A stretch of 64,000 nucleotides of DNA, from contig NZ_JAFNIH010000055.1 in assembly GCF_019160155.1 (NCBI RefSeq), forward strand, positions 44,836 to 108,835. The letters run 5' to 3'. The notes beneath the pieces were generated by a model. That model made no database searches. It was not told the DNA's origin and worked only from the letters and a program-made list of their open reading frames with translations. Origin of the DNA: Pinisolibacter aquiterrae (lineage in GTDB: Bacteria; Pseudomonadota; Alphaproteobacteria; Rhizobiales; Ancalomicrobiaceae). Of the stretch, positions 9,798 through 19,775 are shown one piece after another (positions within the stretch are counted from its first letter, which is position 1; each line of letters opens with the position of its first letter). Made by a program: the position numbers and the translations under genes.

Positions 9798-9819
9798 CGC
9801 ACTCTCTCGATTCGGTGGT

Positions 9820-9851
9820 CTTCCGATCTTCGATCAGAAGTCCGTGCCGCC
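9820..9851 (-). repeat. Second copy of the groEL 3' end (32-bp direct repeat, copy B)
   Basis: Thirty-two bases repeat 9907-9938, which contains the last codons and stop of groEL plus 3' flank, with one mismatch. Read on the minus strand, copy B would encode FGGGTDF and a stop, similar to the GGM-type tail of GroEL. It looks like a duplicated or displaced groEL tail left in the 3' untranslated region. Confidence 0.75.
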
Positions 9852-9852
9852 A

Positions 9853-9878
9853 CCGAAGTCGGGCTTGCCCGACTTCGG
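9853..9878. repeat. Perfect 12-bp inverted repeat between the two groEL tail copies
   Basis: The arms CCGAAGTCGGGC and GCCCGACTTCGG are separated by two bases. The hairpin lies between the real groEL stop and the duplicated tail, and may add to termination or protect the transcript 3' end. Confidence 0.6.
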
Positions 9879-9920
9879 CACTTCAGTGATGGGCGGCTCT
9901 CATGGCCTTCCGATCTTCGA

Positions 9921-11561
<1,641 letters not shown>

Positions 11562-11638
11562 CTACTCCTGAATTGAGAACGGGGTCGGTGGGAGAAGAGC
11601 GGTTTGGGGGCTCCGGCGCGAGGCCGAGCCGGTCGCCG

Positions 11639-11926
11639 TCAGGCGACGATGCCCAGGATGTCGCTCTCCTTCATGATCAGGAGATCCTGACCGTCGATCT
11701 TGACCTCGGTGCCGGACCACTTGCCGAACAGCACCTTGTCGCCGGCCTTCACCTCGAGGGCGACGAGCGCGCCCTTCTCGTCGCGGGCACCCGGGCCGAC
11801 GGCGACGACTTCGCCTTCCTGCGGCTTCTCCTGGGCGGTGCCGGGGATGATGATGCCGCCGGCGGTCTTCTGCTCGGCTTCGATGCGCTTGACGACGACC
11901 CGATCGTGCAGCGGTCGGAACTTCAT
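11639..11926 (-). CDS. groES: Co-chaperonin GroES
   Basis: 95 aa, the usual length. The sequence [20 protein letters not shown], the mobile-loop segment [16 protein letters not shown] and the C-terminal [10 protein letters not shown] are diagnostic. The ATG at 11926 is preferred over the one at 11935 because GGAGG sits 9 bases before 11926 but directly touches 11935. GroES caps the GroEL ring. Confidence 0.99.
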   Translation of the reverse strand: MKFRPLHDRVVVKRIEAEQKTAGGIIIPGTAQEKPQEGEVVAVGPGARDEKGALVALEVKAGDKVLFGKWSGTEVKIDGQDLLIMKESDILGIVA

Positions 11927-12103
11927 GGAACTCATCCTCCAATCGAGGGACAGTTGAGTGGGCGGGACCCGGATGGGCTCCCGACTGGCCGGCCTCACGT
12001 CCCGCCGCTCGATACGGAGGATCCTCCGGAGAGCGAGGCGCGGTGCCGGTGGCGATCATCTGGGAGAGATCGCCGCCGGGATCAAGAGGGCCACGCAAAA
12101 AAA

Positions 12104-12130
12104 TTGGCACTCCCCACGAAGGAGTGCCAG
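12104..12130. promoter_or_regulatory. CIRCE operator (HrcA binding site) of groESL
   Basis: The inverted repeat TTGGCACTC - 9 bases - GAGTGCCAG closely matches the CIRCE consensus TTAGCACTC-N9-GAGTGCTAA. It lies about 180 bp upstream of the groES start, on the promoter side. The repressor HrcA binds this element and represses groESL until heat shock. hrcA itself is not in the window. Confidence 0.95.
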
Positions 12131-12166
12131 CACGGTGAACGGCGTCACACCCGGTCCTCGCGCGTC

Positions 12167-12859
12167 TCAGGACCGGGCGAGGGCGACGGCGAGATCGAAG
12201 GCGGCGAGATCGGCGAGCACCGCCTCGGCGCCGTCGAAGTGTTCGTGGGCGGTATAGAGCGAGGGCGCGACGATCGTGCGTAGGCCCGCGGCGGTCGCGG
12301 CGGCGAGGCCATTGGCGGAATCCTCGAGGGCGAGGCAGGCCTCGGCCGGCAGGCGCAGATCCTCGAGGGCGCGGAGATAGGCATCGGGTGCCGGTTTCTT
12401 GGCCACCACGTCCTCGCCGCAGATCGCCACCTCGAAGAGCGACGGGCCGTCGGGACCGAAGGTCGCCGGCAGCAGCGCCTCGACGTTGGCGCGCGAGGTG
12501 GTGGTGGCGATCGCCAGTCGCAGGCCGCGCGCCCGCGCCTCTTCGACCAGCGTCGCGACGCCGGGGCGCAGGGCGCAGGCGCCGGAGCGCACGATCTCGC
12601 CGTAGACCGTGTTCTTGGCGGCATGGAGGGTGGCGAGGCCGGCGTCGGAGAGGGCGGGGGCGTCGGCGCCGAGCATCGCGAGCCATCGGCGGATGCGCTC
12701 CTTGCCGCCGGTCACCTTCAGAAGCTCGCGGTAGAGGTCGACGTCCCAGACCCAGGGCAATCCCGCCTCGGCGAAGGTCCGGTTGAAGGCCGCGCGGTGA
12801 ACCTCCTCGGTCTCGGCGAGGGTTCCGTCGACGTCGAAGATCAGGGCGGCGATCGGCAT
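12167..12859 (-). CDS. HAD-superfamily hydrolase, CbbY/phosphoglycolate phosphatase-like
   Basis: 230 aa from the ATG at 12859, which has GGGAGAGAAG upstream; an upstream in-frame extension reads as non-coding leader. Motif I is FDVDGTLAETEEVHRAAFN (nucleophile Asp8, acid/base Asp10), motif II is IATTTS, motif III uses the Lys in VVAKKPAPDAYL, and motif IV is LEDSANGL. The helical cap after motif I puts it in subfamily IA with CbbY and beta-phosphoglucomutase. The sugar-phosphate substrate cannot be told. It is separated from groES by the CIRCE region. Confidence 0.92.
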   Translation of the reverse strand: MPIAALIFDVDGTLAETEEVHRAAFNRTFAEAGLPWVWDVDLYRELLKVTGGKERIRRWLAMLGADAPALSDAGLATLHAAKNTVYGEIVRSGACALRPGVATLVEEARARGLRLAIATTTSRANVEALLPATFGPDGPSLFEVAICGEDVVAKKPAPDAYLRALEDLRLPAEACLALEDSANGLAAATAAGLRTIVAPSLYTAHEHFDGAEAVLADLAAFDLAVALARS

Positions 12860-13083
12860 GGCGTCTTCTCTCCCGGGCTTTTTCGCGACGGTGTCGCGAG
12901 GCGCGGCGGGCGGCAAGCGCGCCGTCGTCGCAGGGGCGCCTGGGAGGGCGCGGAGGAGATTGGCAGCAGTCTCGATCGTCGGCTGCCAAGTCATTGATGG
13001 TAAAGGTTTATAAACGGTATCACGCTTGCATGGAACGGGGCGGCGACGCTTTCCGTCGCGCCGTTCACGAGGAGGGTCATTCC

Positions 13084-13365
13084 ATGCCGGAGCCGCGTAT
13101 CGACGATGCCTTCCGCCGTCAGTTGGAAGGGTATTCTCTCACCACCGCCCACATTCTCTATCGGATGCCCGACTGCAGGGCTCTGCTGCAGAGCTACGTC
13201 TGGCAGGACTACGACATGGCGCCGAAATTCCCACAGCTCGAGAAGTTTCTCGAGTTCTGGGAGCGCGAACTCGACGGGCCGATCCATTCGGTCGAGGTGA
13301 CGCATGCCCAGATGATCGCGGCGTCGGAATGGAAGCGCGTCGACGGGATCTTCCGTCTGCATTGA
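13084..13365 (+). CDS. Usg family protein
   Basis: 93 aa. The sequence FRRQLEGYSLTTAHILYRMP and the segments QSYVWQDYDMAPKFPQLEKF and FWERELDGPIHSV match the small Usg-like family, which is widespread in alphaproteobacteria and has no known biochemical role. The start at 13084 is supported by GAGGAGG about 8 bases upstream; a longer in-frame extension from 12994 lacks a ribosome site. It converges with the Anbu gene. Confidence 0.9.
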   Translation: MPEPRIDDAFRRQLEGYSLTTAHILYRMPDCRALLQSYVWQDYDMAPKFPQLEKFLEFWERELDGPIHSVEVTHAQMIAASEWKRVDGIFRLH

Positions 13366-13372
13366 AGCGGGC

Positions 13373-13395
13373 GGGGCGTCGGTCTGCGACGCCCC
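13373..13395. terminator. Bidirectional hairpin between usg and the Anbu gene
   Basis: A perfect 9-bp stem GGGGCGTCG/CGACGCCCC with a 5-base loop lies in the 40-bp convergent gap. It has no U-tract on either side, so it is a candidate transcription barrier only. Confidence 0.5.
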
Positions 13396-13405
13396 GGTCC
13401 GGCCG

Positions 13406-14155
13406 TCAGCGGGGGGTGACGCCGTAGGGCGGGCGCGGGATGTCCTGGTGCGCCTTGCGCAACGCCGCCGACCAGCGTTCGCGCAGGTCGTGGAAATAGG
13501 GCTCGCCCTGTTCGATGCGGTGGTTCAGCTCGGCGCGGATGTCGTCGCGGCGGATCACCGCCAGATCGATCGGCATGCCGACGCCGAGGTTCGAGCGCAT
13601 GGTCGAATCCATCGAGATCAGGCCGAGCTTCAGCGCGTCCTGGAGGTCGTAGTCGTATTTGACGGCGCGATCGAGGATCGGCTTGCCGTATTTGTGCTCG
13701 CCGATCTGCAGATAGGGCGTGTCGATGGTCGCCTCGATGAAGTTGCCGGCGGCGTAGATCATGAAGAGGCGCAGGCGACCGCCCTCGATCTGGCCACCGA
13801 GCAGCATGGTGACGTCGAAGGTGAGGTTCTTCTTCTCGAGCATCGGCCCGTCGAGCCGCCACACCTCGCGGATGGCGCGGCCGACCAGCTGGGCGCAGCG
13901 GAACATCGAGGTCTGATTCCAGATCGTCTCGGTCTCGCCGGTCTCGGGATTCTCGAGGCCCTCCGTGATCAGCGAGATCACCGACTGGGAGATGGCGAGA
14001 TTGCCGGCGGTGGCGATGGTGACGATGCGGTCGCCCGGTTTCTCGAAGACGTTGAGTTTGCGGAAGGTGGCGATGTTGTCGAGGCCCGCGTTGGTGCGGG
14101 TGTCGGCGATCATCACCAGGCCCTCACGGACCAGAATTCCCACGCAATAAGTCAT
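13406..14155 (-). CDS. Anbu proteasome-type protease
   Basis: 249 aa. The N-terminus MTYCVGILVREGLVMIADTR places the catalytic Thr directly after the initiator Met, as in Ntn hydrolases. SDTRTNAG-like and DNIATFRKLNVFEKPGDRIV segments are typical of Anbu, the bacterial ancestral beta-subunit related to HslV and the 20S proteasome. It is encoded next to transglutaminase-like, alpha-E and ATP-grasp genes on the same strand, the arrangement known for Anbu loci. That context suggests a peptide or amide-bond modification pathway, but the substrate is unknown. Confidence 0.93.
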   Translation of the reverse strand: MTYCVGILVREGLVMIADTRTNAGLDNIATFRKLNVFEKPGDRIVTIATAGNLAISQSVISLITEGLENPETGETETIWNQTSMFRCAQLVGRAIREVWRLDGPMLEKKNLTFDVTMLLGGQIEGGRLRLFMIYAAGNFIEATIDTPYLQIGEHKYGKPILDRAVKYDYDLQDALKLGLISMDSTMRSNLGVGMPIDLAVIRRDDIRAELNHRIEQGEPYFHDLRERWSAALRKAHQDIPRPPYGVTPR

Positions 14156-14303
14156 CGCACCGTCCTTCGATGGCGAATTTCGTCACGGCCCGTCACGGCC
14201 GACGACGAGGCGGGGGGACCATAGGGAAGGCGGGTGCGATGCGCAACCGGCCGGAAACGGGGCCTTTCCCGAATCGTATACGAGTGTGGCGCGGGTGCCC
14301 GGA

Positions 14304-15116
14304 TCAGGCGCGCGCAATCTCGCGCACGGTGATGCGGGTCTCCACCGTCTCCTCGCCGAAGCTGGTCCGCACGCCACGGATCGCCATGGTGTCGAGGCTG
14401 TCGAGGCCGACGGCGAGACGCACCCAGCGATCGGTCGGGCAGCAGTTCTCGGCGGCGTCGAAACCGACCCAGCCGAGGGCGGGACCGAGATGGGCTTCGA
14501 TCCAGGCATGGGGCGCGTCGGTGACGGACACCTCGGGATCGTAGAGGAAGCCGGAGACGTAGCGGGCCGGGATGTCGAGCGCACGGGCGGCGGCCGCGAA
14601 GAGATGGGCGAGATCCTCGACCGAGGCGGTCCCGGCCGCCAGAACCTCGTGCGGCAGGCGGCTCTCGGTGGTGGGCTCGACGGCGATGGTCTCGTGCAGG
14701 CGGTCCATCATGCGATGGAGCAGACCGAGGCGGTCTCCGTCGCCCTCGGCGGCGAGCGCCTCGGCGAAGGCGCGGGTGGCCGGCTCGATCGGGGTCCGGC
14801 CGGATTCGCGCCGGAACACGGTGAGCGGCAGGCGTTCACGGGTCGTGTGGAGCACCCCGGCGGTGTCCTCGGTCACCACCTCGCCGGAGGCGACGATCGA
14901 CAGTTCGTCGATCGGCCCGTCGATGGAGAAGGAATGGGTGAGGTTGCCGAAGGCATCCTCGACCGGCGACAGCCGACAGTCCTGGGAGACGTCGATGCGC
15001 CAACTGTCGATCAGTTGGTTCTCGGTGGTCCGCGGCGTCAGACGCAGGGTCTGGATGGCGCGAACGGCGGGATTCTCGAAACGGTAGACCGTCTCGTGGG
15101 TGATGGCGAGGCGCAT
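14304..15116 (-). CDS. Transglutaminase-like protein of the Anbu operon, apparently lacking the catalytic Cys
   Basis: 270 aa. It has an N-terminal beta domain (YRFENPAVRAIQTLRLTPR) followed by a transglutaminase core with HLFAAAARALDIPARYVSGF, His203 in APHAWIEAHL and Asp220 in GWVGFDAAEN. Active relatives carry GVCQDxAH in the core; here the stretch is AGTASVEDLAH, and the Cys position aligns with Val166. The fold and two triad residues are kept but the nucleophile is not, so it may be a binding or scaffold protein. It lies 3 bp after the alpha-E gene stop. Confidence 0.85.
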   Translation of the reverse strand: MRLAITHETVYRFENPAVRAIQTLRLTPRTTENQLIDSWRIDVSQDCRLSPVEDAFGNLTHSFSIDGPIDELSIVASGEVVTEDTAGVLHTTRERLPLTVFRRESGRTPIEPATRAFAEALAAEGDGDRLGLLHRMMDRLHETIAVEPTTESRLPHEVLAAGTASVEDLAHLFAAAARALDIPARYVSGFLYDPEVSVTDAPHAWIEAHLGPALGWVGFDAAENCCPTDRWVRLAVGLDSLDTMAIRGVRTSFGEETVETRITVREIARA

Positions 15117-15119
15117 GGT

Positions 15120-16064
15120 TCAGACCAGATACTGTTCGGTGATCAGCGCACCGAGCCGGCTGTTGTCGGCGACGAATTCGGCGAGGAACTCGTGCAGACC
15201 GCCGGCGATGATCGTGTCGATGTCGGTACTCTCGAGCCGGGTGAAAGTCGAGCGGGCGGCGCGCTGAGAGGCGCCCTGGCGGCCGTAGCCCTGCGCGATC
15301 TGGTCGAGATTGCGGGTGAGGCTGGCGTAGCAGGCGGCGAGCGAGCGCGGCATCTGCGTGTTGAGGATCATCAGATCGGCGACCAGCCACGGCTTGAGGC
15401 TCTGGCGGTAGACCCAGTGGTAGGAGGTCTGAGCCGAGACCGCGCGCAGGATCGACGACCATTGGAAATAGTCGATGCCGCCGCCGACGTGGCTCTCGGG
15501 CGGCAGGAGCACGTGATATTTCACGTCGATCAGGCGGGCGGTGGCGTCGGCGCGCTCGATGAAGACGCCGAGGCGGGAGAACCAGTAATTGTCGTTCCGG
15601 AGCATCGTGCGATAGGCGGAGCCGTCGAAGGCGAGCGAGGTCCGCTTCACGAAGCGCAGGAAGTCGGCGAGCTGGGAGAGGTCGAGTTCGCCGGGGCCGT
15701 AGTTCTTCAGCTCGAGCCAGGCGGAGTTGATCGTCTCCCACATCTCGGCGGTGAGCGCGGTGCGCACGGCGCGGGCATTGAAGCGCGCCACCTCGAGGCA
15801 GTTCTTGATCGAGGACGGGTTGGCCGGCGAGAAGGCGAGGAAGTCGACCGCGGATTCGGCGGTCGGATCCTCGCCGTAGACGTCCTTGAACGCGGAGAGG
15901 CAGCCGGTGGCGGCGAGGGCGGATTCCCACTCGTTGGTCGAGGCGCCGTAGCCGGAGGGCAGCGTGGCGAGGCGGGAGGCGGTGTCGATGATGCGCGCCG
16001 TGTTCTCGGCGCGTTCGACGTAGCGGGAGAGCCAGAAGAGACTGTCTGCAGTGCGGCTGAGCAT
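15120..16064 (-). CDS. Alpha-E domain protein (DUF403)
   Basis: 314 aa, all helical. It starts MLSRTADSLFWLSRYVERAE, followed by NTARIIDTASRLA, the hallmark of the alpha-E family, with a second similar motif NDNYWFSRLGVFIERADATA followed by RLIDVKYHVLLP. Its biochemical activity is unknown; it is nearly always encoded between the circularly permuted ATP-grasp protein and a transglutaminase-like protein, as here. It is tightly spaced with both neighbours (43 and 3 bp), so it is in one operon. Confidence 0.93.
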   Translation of the reverse strand: MLSRTADSLFWLSRYVERAENTARIIDTASRLATLPSGYGASTNEWESALAATGCLSAFKDVYGEDPTAESAVDFLAFSPANPSSIKNCLEVARFNARAVRTALTAEMWETINSAWLELKNYGPGELDLSQLADFLRFVKRTSLAFDGSAYRTMLRNDNYWFSRLGVFIERADATARLIDVKYHVLLPPESHVGGGIDYFQWSSILRAVSAQTSYHWVYRQSLKPWLVADLMILNTQMPRSLAACYASLTRNLDQIAQGYGRQGASQRAARSTFTRLESTDIDTIIAGGLHEFLAEFVADNSRLGALITEQYLV

Positions 16065-16107
16065 GGGCGGTTCCTCGAAAGGCGATGCGCGCTTTCGGCA
16101 GGTCGGT

Positions 16108-17583
16108 TCAGACGAGGGGGGCGGACTGCTGCTGCTGGTGCTGCTGGGCGACCTTGGGCGAGGCGACGTCGACCACCCAAGTGTCCTTGGTGCCGCCGCC
16201 CTGGCTGGAGTTGACCACCAACGATCCCTCCTGGAGGGCGACGCGGGTGAGGCCGCCGGGCACGATGCGCACGCCGTCGGCGCCGTTCAGCACATAGGGG
16301 CGCAGGTCGACGTGACGGGGCGCGATGCCCTCGTCGACGAAGGTCGGGCAGGTCGACAGCGCCAGCGTCGGCTGGGCGATGAACTTCTCCGGATGGGCCT
16401 TCAGTTTGGCGCGGAAGGCCTCGATCTTGGCCTTGTCGGCCTTGGGGCCGACCAGCATGCCGTAGCCGCCGGACCCGTCGACTTCCTTGACGACGAGATC
16501 GGGCAGGTTGTCGAGCACGTGCTTCAGCGCGTCCGGCTCGCGGCAGCGCCAGGTCGGCACGTTGTTCAGGATGGCGTCCTTGCCGGTATAGAAGCGGATG
16601 ATCTCCGGCATGTAGGAATAGACCGCCTTGTCGTCGGCGACGCCGGTGCCGACCGCGTTGGCGAGCGTCACGTTGCCGGCGCGATAGGCCGAGATCAGGC
16701 CGGGCACGCCGAGGATCGAATCCGGGCGGAAGGTCAGCGGATCGATGAAGTCGTCGTCGATGCGGCGGTAGATCACGTCGACGCGCTTCGGTCCCTCGGT
16801 CGTGCGCATGTAGACCACGTTCTCGCGCACGTAGAGGTCGGAGCCCTCGACCAGCTCGGTGCCGAGTTTGTCGGCGAGGAAGGAGTGCTCGTAATAGGCG
16901 GAGTTGAAGGGGCCGGGGGTGAGCAGGCAGACGTTGGGGTCGGCCGAGGCGGTGCGCGGCGCCATCGACTTCAGCGTCGCCAGCAGCTCGTCGGCGTAGT
17001 TCTCGACCGGAGCGATGCGATGGTGCGAGCACAGTTCCGGGAAGAGCCGCAGCATGACCTCGCGGTTCTCCAGCATGTAGGAGACGCCGGAGGGGGTGCG
17101 GGCGTTGTCTTCCAGAACGTAGAACGTGTCGGGGTCGACGCGGACGAGATCGATGCCGGCGATCGACACCCAGATGTCGTGGGGCAGGGAAATCCCCTGC
17201 ATTTCAGGGCGATAGCAGGGGTTCTTGTAGACGAGGTCTTCCGGAATGATGCCGGCCTTGACCACCTCGCCCTTCGAATAGACGTCCTTCAGGAACATGT
17301 TGAGCGCGGTGACGCGCTGGCGCAGGCCTTCGGCCAGCTTCTCCCATTCGGGGCGGGCGATGACGCGCGGCACGATGTCGAAGGGGATCAGGCGCTCCTC
17401 GCCCTCGGCGTCGCCATAGACGTTGAAGGTGATGCCGATGCGGCGGAACAGCAGCTCCGCCTCGTGCTGGCGCTGGGTCAGGATCTCGGCGGGGGTATCG
17501 CGCAACCAGTTCGCGACGATTTCGTAACCGGGCCGCACCTCGGTACCGAATGCGGACATCTCGTCAAAGGCCGTGGCCACCAT
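16108..17583 (-). CDS. Circularly permuted ATP-grasp protein of the Anbu operon
   Basis: 491 aa. The start chosen at 17583 (MVATAFDEMSAFGTEVRPGYE) has GAGGAG upstream and matches the usual N-terminus; an in-frame extension of about 100 residues has no conserved look. Visible motifs include RVDPDTFYVLEDNARTPSGV, the segment DLVVKEVDGSGGYGMLVGPK and SSQGGGTKDTWV at the end, typical of the CP_ATPgrasp family once called DUF404/DUF407. Such enzymes are thought to form amide or peptide bonds. It is the first gene of the four-gene Anbu operon and its C-terminus is unusually Gln-rich. Confidence 0.92.
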   Translation of the reverse strand: MVATAFDEMSAFGTEVRPGYEIVANWLRDTPAEILTQRQHEAELLFRRIGITFNVYGDAEGEERLIPFDIVPRVIARPEWEKLAEGLRQRVTALNMFLKDVYSKGEVVKAGIIPEDLVYKNPCYRPEMQGISLPHDIWVSIAGIDLVRVDPDTFYVLEDNARTPSGVSYMLENREVMLRLFPELCSHHRIAPVENYADELLATLKSMAPRTASADPNVCLLTPGPFNSAYYEHSFLADKLGTELVEGSDLYVRENVVYMRTTEGPKRVDVIYRRIDDDFIDPLTFRPDSILGVPGLISAYRAGNVTLANAVGTGVADDKAVYSYMPEIIRFYTGKDAILNNVPTWRCREPDALKHVLDNLPDLVVKEVDGSGGYGMLVGPKADKAKIEAFRAKLKAHPEKFIAQPTLALSTCPTFVDEGIAPRHVDLRPYVLNGADGVRIVPGGLTRVALQEGSLVVNSSQGGGTKDTWVVDVASPKVAQQHQQQQSAPLV

Positions 17584-17906
17584 CGACTTCGCGTCTCCTC
17601 GCGGTTCGCAGATCCGAAGCATGCTGCGAGGATCATATTCGGCTGCCGAAAAGAGCCGCGCAAGCGGCTTGGAGCGGCAGGAAAATACGCATATCGGCCG
17701 ATATTGCATAGACTTGCGGCGCGATGCCCAAGATTTGAGCGAAAATGGAGCGACATTTCCGGTGACGTCGGGATGACGGCGCCCGCTACCGATCGGGGTC
17801 GTGGGGCGTGGGGCGGTGCCCGGGTCTGCGAGCACGATCGGGAAATGTTCCCGGTCCGAAATCGCGCGTGATGATCGTGTGAGCGAAAGATACATGGAAT
17901 GCGGGT
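17584..17906. other. Divergent promoter region of the Anbu operon and the toxin gene
   Basis: About 320 bp. It contains a 14-bp perfect palindrome ATATCGGCCGATAT (17691-17704) and a 6-bp stem with a GCAA loop (17654-17669). The palindrome is a reasonable operator candidate for the Anbu operon, whose start is 108 bp away. No gene was seen. Confidence 0.5.
17691..17704. promoter_or_regulatory. 14-bp palindrome upstream of the Anbu operon
   Basis: ATATCGGCCGATAT is perfectly palindromic and lies in AT-richer DNA than its surroundings, between divergent genes. It could bind a dimeric regulator; no regulator gene is adjacent. Confidence 0.4.
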
Positions 17907-18590
17907 ATGTTCCGCACCGACTTCACGGACATCGAAACACGAGCCCTTCGGAGCCGTCTCGCCGGCGACTGGGTGATCCTGGCTGGGCTTCGGCTTCTCC
18001 TCCTGCTCGAACGCCGAGCGAACTTCGATCCGGCTCAGCCTCGCGACGGCCAGGGCCGCTGGACCGACACCGGATGGTCGTCGACGGCCCGGGTCGGCGA
18101 TCCCGACGCCGTGACGCCGGACGCAGGGGCGGACGGACGGGTCCGGGTTGCGGGGCCGTTCGATCAGGGGCCGGTCGATCTGCGCTCCGAAGAAGACTTC
18201 AAGAACGGGCACACATTGAAATTGCATGTCGGGATGACCGACGATCAGCTCGCAATCGAGGCCGTCTCCAACTTGTCGACTTCGAGGGCTCGCAAGAGAG
18301 GTGACGCGCGAGCGGGTACGTTCGATACGATCGAGAGCGCCAATGCGCTGGTCAACGCGACATTGGACGCAAATGCCGACACGGTGTCGGCCGTCGGGTC
18401 GGGAGTCGTTCCGTTCCAGGCGGTTTATCTGGAGCTCGGGACCAGAACCGGACGCGAGGCCGTCGCCTCTCTCGCCCGAGGCAGCGTGCACTACCGGGAG
18501 GCGAGTGGCGTCGCCGTCGTCCTCATACACGACCCCGGACGGTTGCGGGGATTCCGCATCCACACGGCCTACCCGATGAACTTCGACTGA
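17907..18590 (+). CDS. RNase A-like toxin domain protein (CdiA-CT RNase A type)
   Basis: 227 aa. The C-terminal part (about 95-227) resembles the bacterial CdiA-CT RNase A family: FKNGHTLKLHVGMTDDQLAI contains the two family histidines (His102, His107), followed by GTFDTIESANALVNATLDAN and a beta-rich end. The segment NFDPAQPRDGQGRWTDTG is a linker seen in polymorphic or phage-associated toxins. No filamentous CdiA shell or signal peptide is present; residues 20-35 are only mildly hydrophobic. The next gene is a likely immunity protein, so this looks like an orphan toxin module or a toxin delivered by another secretion route. The start is uncertain. Confidence 0.7.
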   Translation: MFRTDFTDIETRALRSRLAGDWVILAGLRLLLLLERRANFDPAQPRDGQGRWTDTGWSSTARVGDPDAVTPDAGADGRVRVAGPFDQGPVDLRSEEDFKNGHTLKLHVGMTDDQLAIEAVSNLSTSRARKRGDARAGTFDTIESANALVNATLDANADTVSAVGSGVVPFQAVYLELGTRTGREAVASLARGSVHYREASGVAVVLIHDPGRLRGFRIHTAYPMNFD

Positions 18591-18601
18591 AGGACCTCCC
18601 C

Positions 18602-18913
18602 ATGAAAATTCCCGCGAGCTTTCAGCGAGCCTCCGAAGGTTTCTATCAAGGGGCTCTCGAGTACGGTGGCCACACGGTCGAGGACTGTGTCGGCTTTGGT
18701 GTCGGAATGGTCTTACAGAGCCAATGCCCGGCGCTACTCGAATGGCTGGACGACCTGATCGCCTCGCCGCCCGAGGTCGTGTCCGAGGCGTGGTCGTCGC
18801 TGCGCTGCGAGTACGATTGGGAGGATCCCGAGTTCATCCGCGACATCCTCCGCTCGATGCGGGAGCGTGTCGCCGAACGGGTCGCCACGGGCGGCGGCGG
18901 CATGCCGGGGTGA
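18602..18913 (+). CDS. Candidate immunity protein to the RNase A-like toxin (CdiI-like)
   Basis: 103 aa, acidic and helical, 11 bp downstream of the toxin gene with a GAAGGA site before the ATG. It begins MKIPASFQRASEGFYQGALE and contains CEYDWEDPEFIRDILRSMRE, a pattern similar to CdiI immunity proteins of contact-dependent inhibition systems. The function follows mainly from position next to the toxin. Such a protein would bind and block the cytoplasmic RNase. Confidence 0.6.
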   Translation: MKIPASFQRASEGFYQGALEYGGHTVEDCVGFGVGMVLQSQCPALLEWLDDLIASPPEVVSEAWSSLRCEYDWEDPEFIRDILRSMRERVAERVATGGGGMPG

Positions 18914-19174
18914 GGAGGGCGACGGATGTCCGATGCTCGCCGCCGGACGTCGGGGTCGAGATCGCGGCCGCGGGGACGTCGGAGCGGGGCTTCCCCCCCG
19001 AGGGCGCGCGCGCCCGGGACCTCGGCTCCGGTCGTCGACGCGGAGAGGCCTCCTCTGCCACGATCGACCCCATCGAGGCCATATACGAGAGGCGTCGTTC
19101 CTGTTCTTCTGTCGTTCGTCTCGCCGCAGCCGGCATGCGCGGACGGATCGTCCATCTCGGCTCCGGTCCGAAAC

Positions 19175-19348
19175 TCAGATCAGCTGCAGCCCCTTCAGGC
19201 TCGCGTGGCCCTCGCGGCCGACGATGACGTGGTCGTGGACGGCGATGCCGAGGGGCCGGGCGATGTCGACGATCTGGCGAGTCATCTGGATGTCGGCGTT
19301 CGAGGGCGTCGGGTCGCCGGAGGGGTGGTTGTGGATCAGGATGATCGC
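19175..19348 (-). pseudogene. radC: radC 3' fragment, cut at the active site (left junction of the ICE)
   Basis: The frame encodes 57 residues from AIILIHNHPSGDPTPSNADI to KGLQLI and a stop, which is the C-terminal end of RadC with its JAB/MPN metal-binding HNHPSG motif. Everything upstream of this point (the N-terminal two thirds) is replaced by AT-rich DNA of the mobile element. The natural reading is that an element integrated in radC and that the other part of the gene lies beyond the right edge of the window. Confidence 0.85.
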
Positions 19349-19392
19349 CCATTTAAGTAATTGAAAACAATAGTTTATATGTGGTTGTGGAT
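19325..19392. repeat. Candidate attachment region: 12-bp direct repeat at the radC junction
   Basis: GTGGTTGTGGAT occurs at 19325-19336 inside the radC HNHPSG codons and again at 19381-19392 in the element, 56 bp away. The same 12 bases occur inverted at 19669-19680 (14 identical with the radC copy). This clustering at the junction suggests recombination-site sequence. Confidence 0.5.
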
Positions 19393-19775
19393 TCGGTTGG
19401 GGTAGGTTCTGGGGATCGGAGATTTTGCCGACCCCTGCGGTTTGTCACCGTCGATCCCCCCCTCTCATTTCGAGTCGTTTTGCCGCACGTCACGACATTT
19501 TTCCGATTCCTGGCTTCAAGCCCGATGCCGGGATAGAGGTCCGTCATCGGCGTTCCGTTTTACCTCCGACGTGATGGTGATGCCGTCGCGGATCTGGATG
19601 GTGACGATTCCGCCAGCTGCCCTTGCGCATTCGGCGGTCTGCTCGATGAGGCAAACGGCTGGAGGGTGATCCACAACCACAAGAGTCTCCCTTTAAGCGG
19701 TTTAATAATATAATTTATTTCCGATTGAAGCTGGCATCGGAAATAGTGTATATCTGAGATTAGTGTTCGTTATTA
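19351..19775. other. AT-rich left end of the ICE, no firm gene
   Basis: About 425 bp between the radC fragment and the HTH gene. Two overlapping small frames exist on the minus strand: one of 54 codons (19516-19680, GTG start with GGGAG) rich in TIQIRDGITITSEVK-like sequence, and one of 64 codons (19353-19547). Neither is convincing as a gene. Base composition differs sharply from the chromosome to the left. Confidence 0.4.

Larger units (their letters stand above)
9574..9906. other. Intergenic region downstream of groEL: hairpins and a duplicated groEL tail
   Basis: About 330 bp. It contains a terminator-like hairpin (9775-9796), a perfect 12-bp inverted repeat (9853-9878) and a second copy of the groEL 3' end (9820-9851). 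There is no open frame of its own except the vestigial tail. Confidence 0.6.

Noticed and set aside
14286..17871. Long plus-strand frames opposite the Anbu operon
   Set aside because: Antisense shadows; the minus-strand genes match known families throughout.
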